Below, in pieces: positions 27,401-37,967 of a stretch of 64,000 nt of DNA. The translations under genes were made by a program, and so were the position numbers. Source of the DNA: Eutypa lata (Eukaryota > Ascomycota > Sordariomycetes > Xylariales > Diatrypaceae); the NCBI GenBank assembly GCA_022661535.1, contig JAKULF010000009.1:558001-622000 (forward strand), given 5' to 3'. Position 1 is the stretch's first letter; every line of letters starts with the position of its first letter. The notes under the pieces are model-generated. The model saw only the letters and a program-made list of their open reading frames with translations, was not told the DNA's origin and searched no databases.

Positions 27401-29336
27401 TTCACAGTGGTGGTGGTGCCTTGGGCATGGCTGCGATTGCAATCGCGCAACGCATGGGCGCGACAATATACACGACGGCCGGATCTGCCGCACGGCGCGC
27501 CGCCGTGATTGCCCAGCTAGGACTTTCCGAGGCCCATGTATTCAATTCACGTGACACGTCCTTTGTCCAAGGCGTGAACAAGATGACCTGTGGACGAGGA
27601 GTGGATGTTGTGATCAATTCGCTCGTTGGCGACCTGATGCACGCCAGCTGGCGTTGCCTTGCCCCGTATGGGCGATTTGTCGAGGTCGGTAAAAGAGAGC
27701 TTATAGATGCCGGAAAACTCGATATGGATGTTTTTTTGCGAAATGCTACCTTTACTGCCTTCGATTTAAGTGATCTTTTCTTTCATGACAAGATTCACCG
27801 GGATTGCCTTCAAAGGTAAGAACCTTAACCCTACCTCATTTTCTAAGCCCTAAACACTACAGCACGTCCCTGATACTTGAAGTCTAATGTAACCTTTTGG
27901 GGGGGGAGTATAGTCTCATAGAAGAAATCTTGGTACTGTACCGCTCAGGGGAGATCCAACCTGTGCCCATCACCACCTTCTCTGTAGCCGAAGTCGTCCA
28001 GGCATACCGTTACTTTTCTTCCAAGGATAGAGTTGGCAAGATCGTTATCTCTTTTGAGAATGATGCAGCTCGGATTCCTCTGGCACCTTCGAAATATTCG
28101 ACTCTCTTTCATCTCAATAAAGTCTATCTTCTAGTAGGCTGCTTGGGCGGTCTGGGCCGAAGCCTGAGCCATTGGATGGTAGCCCGCGGTGCCCGCCATT
28201 TCGTTTTTCTTGGCAGGTCTGGCAGCGAAAATCCACACGCAAAAGACCTTATTTCCCAACTAAGGGGAAAGGGAGCGAGTATTACGGTCGTTCGAGGTAA
28301 CGTATGTAATATGGCTGACGTCGGCGAAGCTGTACGCGCTTGTATAACCACTGGTTATCCCCTTGGAGGAGTTGTCCAGGGTGCTATGGGGTTAAGTGAA
28401 AGTCTTTTCTCTTACATGACCATTGAAGCTTGGCAGACTGCTATTCAACCGAAATGGAAGGGCACCCTCAATTTGCATTCGGCAATCAACGGTCACGACA
28501 GCGGTCTTGACTTCTTCCTATTAATGTCATCGGTTTCCGGGAGTGTCGGAACCGCGACAGAAAGCAATTACTGTGCCGCCAATGGCTTTCTTGACGCCTT
28601 TGCGCACTGGCGACAGCTTCAGGGAAAGCCAGCTATATCGGTTGGTCTCGGTATGATCTCTGAAGTCGGTTACTTGCATGAGAATCCCGATATAGAGGCC
28701 TTACTTCTACGTAAAGGTATCCAACCCTTGGACGAGGCCGAGTTCCTTCAGGTAATAGACCTTGCGTTATCTAAGGGTGCGAGTTGTGGTCAGGGGCAAC
28801 GTAGGCCTTGGTCATGTCATGTGCTCACAGGACTAGAGCCTTTGGGGATCCGCCGTCTGATGGATCAAGGCTTTGATGTAAGCCTTGGAGTGGCAGACGA
28901 CCCAAGAACAGCGATACTTTCATCGGCATTGGTGGAAAATATTGCAATGAACATGGCAGATGACACAGGAAGCGGATTCGGGCAATCACATTTCATGGTT
29001 GCTACCAGCACCTGGCTAAACAGCGTTCCGGAGTCGGCCGCCAAATCTCTATCATCTGAGGCCAATGCCCCTTCACTTCAGGTTGCCGTGTCCCAACTTC
29101 TGCGCAGAAAGTTTTCGAATTTAATCCTGGTGCCACACGACCAGATCGGTATAAATGAGCCACTGGCTAAGTTTGGTTTGGACAGTATGATTGCATCCGA
29201 ATTCCGCTCTTGGTTGTGGTCCGCATTCCAAGTCGATATACCGTTTCTCGATCTGCTAAGCCCATCGGAAACATTGGGAACACTCGCTGGGGCTGTGGAG
29301 AAAACCCTTGTCGAAAGTCAAACTAAATCTGAGTGA
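21419..29336 (+). CDS. highly reducing iterative type I polyketide synthase
   Basis: Eight exons: 21419-21464, 21525-21996, 22068-22376, 22468-22678, 22736-22859, 22922-26304, 26368-27815, 27914-29336; 2,471 aa. KS: Cys180 in DTGCSAS, His315 in VECHGTGT, His353 in KPNFGHSE. AT: Ser685 in GHSSGE. DH: His1025 (HKIEAQTVFP, so the usual glycine is alanine) and Asp1225 (DACLQ). Residues about 1290-1515 hold a shrunken methyltransferase region whose SAM motif reads ILELGQTCE. ER about 1660-1995 (HSGGGALGMAA), KR about 2060-2240 (GCLGGLGR, Tyr2217 in YCAAN), ACP Ser2422 in GLDSM. There is no thioesterase or reductase after the ACP. Intron 3 is GC-AG (GCAAGT donor). The start gives IVGMG, and the intron at 21465 restores ACRLPGG. 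Predicted cytosolic; makes a reduced polyketide whose release needs another protein. Confidence 0.93.
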
Positions 29337-29963
29337 CCAAAAAAACGAGGACCTTGGAAAATATTGGATTATAATATGCAGGGGTTCAATCAACTGAACT
29401 TTTTCAATGATGCGTCTTCGTTCAATCGAGTTGATATTGCGTTGATTCACGTAGTGTTATGTTGTAGAGTTTCAGAAAAGTGCATGAAATGCAATGATGT
29501 TGACTCTTTATAAAGTTGCATCTAACTAGGTGCTGGAGGGGCAGAGGTAAGTAGCCTAGGTGGACTAGTGGACCCTTTACTGTACTTGAAGTTCTTACTA
29601 TGGCCGCTAACCACGATCCCTTCTCTTTGGCCGAATTGCAAAAGATCTACGCGGTTATGGTGACTGTCGTCTTGTTATACCCTGAAGACAATGAACATCG
29701 CTTACCCCGGCCTATGGTGTCATATCAAATCTTCTTATGTATGCACCCCTCCGATGTGTTCATAGGATCAGATCGAGGGTTTACATACATGTTCTTCACC
29801 TATCCATGGAGGCGGGATGTCAGCTACCGTCGCACCACGTTCTAATCAGCGGTCCTTTTGATATTGGTGCACCTCTACAGAACACAGGACTGTACTAATA
29901 TTAGGGTTTTAGATATTTTGGGAATCTTTCTAAAAGTTTCTGTACTGTGATATTAGACAAGTC
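29337..29963. other. intergenic region between convergent PKS and MFS genes
   Basis: About 0.6 kb of 3' sequence shared by two convergent genes. An 81-codon open frame at 29600-29845 has no domain signs and no intron logic. Nothing else seen. Confidence 0.6.
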
Positions 29964-32216
29964 CTATGCATCTTCTGTCTCATTTCGTTTTTCTGACTGT
30001 TCACCGACAAGCACACCAGATTCCATATTGACAGGCTTTGACTTCTCGCCCTGTACTAACTTCTGCTCCGTGACATGCTCCTGCGCCATAGAATAACCCT
30101 TAACAGTCATGCTCAGGACGGCCGCCAGCGCCGAGAAGGCAAGCAGCGATAGCCAGATAGCGCCGAGGGCGTCCGAGTAGGCCTGTATGATCCGGGCCTT
30201 CGACTCCCCGCTCGGCATCCCCTGGATGATTTCAACAACGAGCGTGGCGTCCCGGGAGTACTCGTAGGCGACACCCGCAAACTCCGGGAGGCCGTCGAGC
30301 TTCTTCTTGAAGACGTTCTGGAAGACCACGCCCGATACTGCGACGCCGATGGCTTGCCCGAAGATGCGGATGAACGAGAAGAATGCTGCCGCATGGCCGT
30401 TGAGCATAGGCCTAGATGAGATGGAGGTGTTAGCTGACTTGGGTAACTGACGAAGTGCCGCAAGGTCTAATTCATGGAAGAAGCACGTACTCTGTTCCGG
30501 CTTGAATAGCGAGGATTTCAGCAGTGAAGAGCATTCCGGCACCAAGACCAAAAGGTGTGGTGAGAAAAACATATTGCACAATGCTGGTCTCGGGCTTAAG
30601 CAGGTACAGTATCCCGGAGCCTAGCGTGACTAGAGTCCACCCACCCCATAGAGCCCATCTGTATCTTAAGATCTTACCGGCGATGGCGCCGACAGCCATA
30701 CTGGCCCATGATAGGTGTATCGTAACTGGAAGCATAGCCACAGCGGAGAATATTGGTGAATACGACTTAACAGCTTGGTAGTAGAGGACTAGAGGCAGGT
30801 TTGGTCAGTCAGATGCCGTTTGTTTTTCGCGAGTAGCATAACAGTGAATCTGAACTTGCCTAGGAAGTAAAGAGCAGCCCATGTAACTAGGCCGTGAAGC
30901 AAGGTTTGTATGTACGTAGAGATGGCCGTCCACGTGCTGAAGATCCGCCTCTCAATAATGGGCTCTGAAGCGTAGCGGAATTCCCAGAATAGAAATACTA
31001 GCAGACCGGCTAACCCAGTGATTATAGGGACAAGTACGGCGTAGGATGACCTGCATGGTCCATTAGCTTTCATTGACCTAGGTGATCCGGTAGAAGGGAA
31101 TATATCTCACCATTCAAACATAACGCCGCCCGTCGTTATTCCGAACAGAAAGCCTGCAGAGCAAACGGAGAAGAGAATTGCACCGAGCCAATCGAACTTT
31201 ATCAGCTTGGGGACAATGTTTCCGGGAAGCTTCGCTTGTTTGAGGAACAACGTCACAAGGAGCATTCCGATCCCAACTATAGGCAGGTTTATCCAAAATA
31301 TCCAACGCCAGGACTGATGGCGAAGTTAGCGGTGATCAACTTGGATGTACGGCAGGGCGACTCACAACATATTGAGCAAATGCAGCACCCATCAGAGGGC
31401 CCCCTGCTGTTCCGAACGACCACATGGCGGCATTGATCGAAAACCATGTTCCTCGATGGGCGAGGGGAATCAGGTCGGAGATGAGGATCTAGTAGGATCG
31501 TTAACCTCGGGAGACAATAGAAAATGACTTTATCCAGAACTTACCTCAAGTAGCACCACGATACCGCCGCCTAGAGCAATCTATGAGTAAGGAGACGGAC
31601 AAAACTCGACATGGTCATCACGTACCTCCGGCTCCCTACAAACAGTCAATAAACCTGGAAATCAACCAAAGGACATGTTCAAAACTCACCTGAATAGTCC
31701 TTCCCACCAAAACAACAGTGAAATTCCGCGCAAGCGCCGTAATCAGCGAACCTCCCGCAAACCCCGCGGCGCAAACGTACAGCATCTAGGTTACGTACCA
31801 ACGAAGTTAGCCTCTGCTCCAAACCCACCAACGGCCTTTCTACCAGCATTGTCCCCGGGTTAGGGGGAAAATGCACCTACAATTCTCCGACCTAGGATGT
31901 GCGACATAGACGCGACCGTCGGCTGTATCACCGTCGAAGCCAGCAGGTAGCTAGTCCCGGCCCAGAATGCCTCCAAGGCCGTCCCGCCCAGCTCCGAGCT
32001 CAAGACTGGCAGGGCGGCGGGGAGACTCGTCGACTCGATCGCGACGGCGGCGACGATGACCTGCAGTGACATGAAGGCGAGCAGGAAACGCTTCGTGGGT
32101 TTCCAGGCCGCTCCCGCATCGTTCATCTCTGGCGCCGGAGGCGCGTCAGCAGCAGCAGCAGCAGTGGCAGTGCCAGCGGCATCATGGACCCGTTCCGGCG
32201 CGGGCTCGATCTCCAT
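29964..32216 (-). CDS. DHA2-type MFS efflux transporter
   Basis: Nine exons on the minus strand (32216-31881, 31785-31690, 31635-31626, 31570-31545, 31488-31366, 31313-31111, 31050-30860, 30788-30491, 30411-29964) give 576 aa. Exon 3 is 10 nt; it joins GRTIQ to GAGGGGIVVLLE, the antiporter motif C. The intron after exon 7 is GC-AG (GCAAGT donor). Around twelve to fourteen hydrophobic helices follow a hydrophilic Ala/Pro-rich N-terminus; WRWIFWINLP and LNGHAAAFFSFIR are typical of fungal drug:H+ antiporters. I start at 32216; an in-frame ATG at 32336 would add 40 residues encoded partly by a tetranucleotide repeat. It probably exports the cluster product or gives self-protection, and marks the right end of the cluster. 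Confidence 0.9.
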
Positions 32217-32232
32217 TGCGGCTAAGGAATAT

Positions 32233-32275
32233 CTGTCTGTCTGTCTGTCTGTCGGTCTGTATGTCTGTCTGTCCG
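32233..32275. repeat. CTGT tetranucleotide microsatellite
   Basis: About ten CTGT units with a few substitutions lie 17 bp upstream of the chosen MFS start codon, in its 5' leader. Read on the minus strand they would encode DRQT-type repeats if the upstream ATG at 32336 were used. Confidence 0.85.
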
Positions 32276-32276
32276 T

Positions 32277-34902
32277 TTGAACGCTGTTGTGAGTGGAAAG
32301 TCGGAGTATCCAAAAAATCACTGGATTAGGAGCCAAGGCAGTCGACCTTGAGTCTTCGGGCTCCTGCGAGGACTATCGGTCAGGCTTCACGCTGACTACC
32401 CGCACCAATGGATGAGGGGGGCAGCCGGGGTATTGCACATGGATATGCGAGTTGACCTGCAGGATAATTGTATGCTTACGCCCTTCGATAACACGTTGAG
32501 CCTTGGCATGGGCTAGAACCCGGCTGTAAGTCGGAATAAAATCAGAGCCAGATAAATATCTAATAGTTTAGACAACGCCATATATTAATTCCAGCTACCC
32601 TCTAGCCCTATCTCCCCATCTATCGTATTCAAGGTAAATATTAAGGTATTTCTACAGATATCAACATCCACCAACACGGCCGCTACTTACAACCTACAGG
32701 GTATTATTGTACATACCAATCAACATTACTGTGTATGTATTTACATGGGGCAGTTACTGCGTACTGATACCGATAACGGATCTTATCGGACAGTTCCCCA
32801 AAACAGTTAGCGGTTCTCTTATCGTATAGTTTTCACTTTCCTGTTAGGGACTAATGTTAACTATCTGAGCTATGCATCTTATGTAATTACATTTTTGTAA
32901 TCACATTTCTGATATTTGATGAAAGAAGATCCGTAGGTCAGCCATGTGTTGTGGATTCAAATTATGGCACAAGAATTGGTTTGTAGATTGTTAAACGCGT
33001 TATAACGCGAACTCTGCGCGTCTAACTATGCCGTCCACCCCCTTTAACGGCGATACCCCGCATTACATCAGCATGCTTAGCCGACGTAGTTACCAACCCT
33101 CCAGGTAAGTAACGTCAACCTGAGAAATGACTTCCCCTGTACCAATAGAATACGAGTCCTAGAACTTCAGGTAACTGGTTCAGCAATTCTAATCAGTGTG
33201 TGGAATATTTTACTTGTTGTTTAACGTGGACTTCTGGCTAACTAGCTCTATGTTAGCCAGCGCCTCTGACAATCAAAACAATAATTGACCTAATTAATTA
33301 ATTGATTGACTTTAATTGCCCAATTAAGCTATTTTTCTTCTTTAGTTAATCAAAACAAGGTTGATTATTTAATTAACGTTATTTACAAATCATTTACTAT
33401 ATATAATATATATATAATAATGGTCCGAAAGGGACGATATTAAAGCTATTCACAAGTAGTATAAGTACCTTAGGTGGCTTATGCTGTCGATCATTGCCGT
33501 ATAGGTACCGGATTTTCCTTCGGACCGATACTTGGTTTGTTTAAACAGGCCAATCAGCGAATAGCTTCAAATCAATCAATCAAAGGTTGTTGTTTGATTG
33601 TATTTGTATTTGACAATTAATCGATTTTTTGTTGTTTGATTGAATTGGTAGATTCGCTGATGTTAGCCAAGTCCACGTTAATTATTGGTCTTTGTGATGG
33701 CAAAGTAGGATCGTAGCACATATACGAATGCCCACGATAAGGTGAATAATATATTAAACTGAAGAAGAAAAGGGATTTAGTGAGGCAAATAGGTTGTATG
33801 TCCGAATATCATACTTGACTTTCAATGCAGAATATATAAATGCCGTAAGCCATCTAACATGGCACGTTCTCCTTAGGCTTTCATCCCAGCTCCAAAATGA
33901 TATCATCTACCTATTGTGTATGTACTTATTGTACAGACCTGTCAGGGGACTCCAAAATATTTCAGTGATATTGACACAGCTGGAGAAAATTGCTGGCATA
34001 TTTTGTATTAAATCTAGACGTAGATACCGATCTAGAAGTTTAGGACCAATTTATATTCAGCGAGAATACCTTATTAATATCCGGTATGGCTAGTTTAACT
34101 ACTCGTTGTAACATTACGTATACGAGACAATATTTACCTACCTAAATTTAATATCAAGAGTATCTACTTAATTATCTATTATTGTTTCATCTAATCTGCC
34201 TTTGTAGCAAGCAGAGTAAAATCAACGTTGCTAGGCTCCCCTATTAGCGCGATTACGACATTGACATTATTACACTGCACACCTACTTACATACCTTTAG
34301 TGACCACATACCTGATGCAAGTACTCTGTCAGTTTATTATTCAACCTGAAATTTCTGCCTGTTAATTTCAAGCTGCTCAAGTTTTGTTTTCTGTTGGAAG
34401 CATTCACGCTAGAGAAAATACACACAAAAACGCGACTTCCTTCTTTTTCACTCCACGCCTGAGCAACAGGTTCCCTCTCTTTTACAACCTTTGTATTCCA
34501 AACAAACCTCAATTTAAGTCTGTACCATTACAACCATATTATATATGATCTGTACAGAAGGGCCGATTCAATCGTCTTTTATTTCATCTTCATCTGACCG
34601 ATTGGTAACTAGTCAACGAAGCACAACAGGCGCTCAAGCCAGCTTCGACCTTCCAGTCGACAGTACCAGACTTTCCTCACACACTTCTTTCTCTCTACTT
34701 CGATCCTCCCTTGTATGCTAAATAATTTCTTCATCGCAAGCCAGAGACGATCATCTTCAAACCTGCAATCTATCATCTGCTTGTCGGTTTTGATTCGTTA
34801 CTTGCCTATCGACTCGTCACTTCCATTCGTCACACAAACTCACCTGATCGCACCTGATTCGTCAAGCTCATCTACATCACAAAGAACTACGGATCAACCG
34901 CA
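32277..34902. other. gene-poor spacer with a MITE-like insertion
   Basis: About 2.6 kb without a convincing gene. It holds the MITE-like element at 33224-33678. Frames at 33794-34093 and 34297-34512 look random. The last 250 bp are pyrimidine-rich and are likely promoter and leader for the RBR gene. The spacer separates the metabolite cluster from unrelated genes. Confidence 0.65.
33224..33678. mobile_element. MITE-like element, Tc1/mariner-style ends
   Basis: A 455-bp segment begins ACGTGGACTTCTGGCTAAC and ends with the complement of ACGTGGACTTGGCTAAC, differing by a 2-bp insertion. TA is present immediately outside both ends (33222-33223 and 33679-33680), fitting a TA target duplication. 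Further inside, CAATCAAAACAA-like words mirror each other, so the inverted repeats may extend with decay. No transposase frame. Internal GGTCCGAAAGG and CCTTCGGACC form a second inverted pair. Confidence 0.75.
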
Positions 34903-36111
34903 ATGGATTCTGGTCACCTACCTACCATGGAGAGTCCTGAGAGGCCCGAGAGTCCTGAGAGCGAGCTGACGTTGCTGGCAACCGATCCCGACAGCGACCA
35001 ACTGATGGTAAACGCTGAGGTCAACGTTGTCCCTGGAAGTCCTACACGGGATGGATTAATGGCTGAATTGCGACATCTTGAGCTTCGCCAGCGACATGCT
35101 GCCCTCCATCAACGACTCCTCGATATTGAAGATAATCTGGAACAGATTGTAGGGCAAATTCGACGTAGGGCCATACGACAAAACACCCCCTTAGCCGCAC
35201 AGCTGCTTGCCGAAGCTGATGCTGCAGCGCGTCGCAGCAGACGGATCCTAGATGAGTCACATCGAGCTATGGAAATGGTTGACGTGCAGATTCCACGTCT
35301 TCGGCAGCTGATTGAGGCTAGTGCAGCGGACACCGAAGTAGTTCCCGAAGATGCAGTGGCCTTGGTCGACCAACCCATGGATCATCGCCACATTCTCGAC
35401 ATCCCACTTCCTCGCGAGTCACCCCCTGACAGGGAGTGCGTCGCCTGCCTCCAAAACGCTCCATTCGACAGGACCACGACGCTGGAATGCCATCATATCC
35501 ACTGTGACGATTGTCTAACCACCAATGTTAGACTTGCCCTAGGAAGCGCCCCCTTCGCACCGGCACGATGCTGCGGGGTAATCTCCACTGACTTGATTGT
35601 CCGAAAAAATATCCTTACCGAGGATGAGGGCAACACCTATATTCACAAGCTAGAAGAGCTTACAAACCCAAAGTCGAAGATCTATTGCTTCGAATGTGGC
35701 ACGGTGATCTCGGCTGTGGATCGCAAGATGAGGGCTGCAGAGTGTCAGAATTGCGCCCGGAAGACTTGCCAGCAGTGCAAGAGCAAGTCGCACTTCGGTC
35801 CCTGCGACGCAGAGAAGCTCAAGGAGGCCAGGCAGAGCGATGAATACATCAACCAGATGGCCGAATCGAAGGGTTGGAAGAGATGTCCCGGCTGCCTCAA
35901 CATCATCGCAAAGAGCGGTGGTTGTAACCACGTAGTGTAAGTTTCATCCCTCCCCCCTAGAATTATTTTGTCCACGTTTATTTCAAGAACCCCGAAGCTA
36001 ATATTTCATTCTCTCTCTAGTTGCAACTGTGGTCAAAACTTCTGCTATGCTTGTGGACAGGCTACCTCCGGTGGTCATAATTGCACCGTTCACGAGAACA
36101 CCCAGTTCTAG
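34903..36111 (+). CDS. RBR-type (RING-IBR-RING) E3 ubiquitin ligase-like protein
   Basis: Two exons (34903-35936 and 36021-36111) give 374 aa. Residues 50-140 are charged and helical, probably coiled coil. RING1 covers about 179-224 (CVACLQN, then CHHIHCDDC), the IBR zinc domain 262-301 (CFECG, CQNC, CQQC, then HFGPC), and RING2 328-357 (CPGC, GGCNH, CNCG, FCYAC). The cysteine in GGCNH is the expected thioester-forming residue, so the catalytic site is intact. The second exon is required: it supplies the last RING2 zinc ligands, and the intron interrupts the NHVV/CNCG join. RBR proteins take ubiquitin from an E2 onto their own cysteine. A large family of such genes exists in moulds; the target is unknown and nothing ties it to the PKS cluster. 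Confidence 0.88.
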
Positions 36112-37967
36112 GGAGGAAAAGGCTCAACGCCGGGAAAAACAGGAAGTTCAACTGCTTGCTTCGGAATTCAGGAAAAGGCACACTCAGGTTTTCTGTGCCA
36201 GTGCTACCCATGTAAAGTAGAAACGTTGCAAATTTGCTCAATATACCAAAGGATTTTATTGTCATGTCACCATTAGACTTCGGAGACGTCCCCGAGTCTA
36301 GGAACCCAGTAGTGACCTGTTAGGAACAGTGTAGTCAAAGTAACTCTGTAGCCAGGGATCGTGGAACTAACTGTTGAATTTTAACATTCTTAATTCACAT
36401 ACTTAATTCACTCTGTTCTGCACCCATTAATCATATCCACTCCATTTGCTTTCCTTCTCAGTTTTAAACTGCTCTTTTTCCGAGCGTCAAGCGATGTCTC
36501 TGATATCTAGGTAGGCATACGTATATCCCACAGCATGTTTACTAGTCATTTAGCATTTAGACTGGTAGCGCCCTGACTGACATATACACATGACAGGGAT
36601 TTATTTGCCCGTATTAATGGTGTCGCCGAGGCATATGACCCATATTCCTACACTAATACAATAGTCTGCATACAAATAATGAAGCTTCCAAACGAAGGAG
36701 AAGTTCATTTTATTATATTTCGAAATCGAAATAATAACGCTTTCGTATTATTCATGATGGAATAATGCTTAATTGTTACAAAATAAGAAGCGATTTTCGA
36801 ATTTACGCATTTAAATATATCATCCAAATTGTCAACAACCTGTGAAGTCTTTGAGTTGAATCTCATTGACTATCTATACCGTGGAGAGGATGTGAGGAGT
36901 GCAACGTAAAAAAAAAGAAGGTCTACGGGGGTACAACAGTGTAGATCAAGACACTAGCATAGATGATAGGAATGTTAATGATACTGCCGCACACGTCTAG
37001 TCTGTTTATGACGGTATGAATCAAGGCCCGGACATCGATGTAAACACACGGCGGGCCTGGCTGGGAAAGGGCAACGCAGTAGGTAGAAAGAAGACTGAGT
37101 AAAGAGGATTACGGCTAACAGGGCACCATCAGCTTCCATGGCTGATTGACAAACTTGGTATTATGGATGATAAGGTGGAATGCTATTTACAGGGCTATCA
37201 CTCCACTTCACAACATTGGAAACGCCCTTTTGAATATGTTGGGTAAGGAAGCCTAGATATTGGGACCCGATTCCTTAGACATAGCAAGTATTTATAAATA
37301 TTCTAAAATATTCAGCTATTGTACATGTAGCAACAGTACGCCTCGTGGAATCCAAAAAGGAATATTTGCTGAAAGAGTCGAATAACTCGAAGAATAGAAG
37401 ATGTGGCTTCCAAGGCAGCTATTGCTCATGCTAGGAGATACTTCAATATTCCGAGGCAATTTCTTAGTAATGGTTAGCAACAGCATTTAGCAAGTGCCTA
37501 GATATAAATGACGGGTTTGTACGATGCGTCTCTCTAGGGATTACGGGGGAGGTGTACGTATGTTTGTACGTACACGCATGTATATCCCAAGAGGTACCAA
37601 GAACCATGGTAGCCCAAATTCAATATTGTCGTCCCTTTACTCCATCACAAATCCTTGTTTTTGCACTAAAGTCCACCCGTCCGTGTCCCATTTACGGCTA
37701 CCTCACACCTGCTGGCCAAGTTTACACTCGCCACCTACACCTTACTTTCTGGTGCACTTGATTGCAACCTCAGTCCCCTCTCTTCTTTCTAGTTACCACA
37801 TACCTGACAAAACATCAAGTACGTGACCGAGAAGGTAGTGAGGACAGTCAACAAGCCAAAACTCACGCGCATCCATCAACAACACGCATTGCACCTTCTT
37901 TTATCACCTTCATTCTATCTGATCATAACCTTCCTAACTACTGCCAGTTTACGGCACCGAATCAACG
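36112..37967. other. intergenic region, nothing recognised
   Basis: About 1.9 kb. Frames at 37524-37826 and 37762-38058 overlap the leader of the next gene and look random. The part from about 37620 to 37960 is rich in CT and ACC runs, as expected for a fungal promoter and leader. Several weak A/T palindromes near 36710-36790. Confidence 0.55.

Noticed and set aside
27816..27913. Apparent stop codons and a G8 run between ER and KR of the PKS, suggesting a frameshift
   Set aside because: An intron 27816-27913 with GTAAGA donor and TATAG acceptor removes them and joins DCLQ to SLIEEILVLYRSG in phase, as expected for the family.
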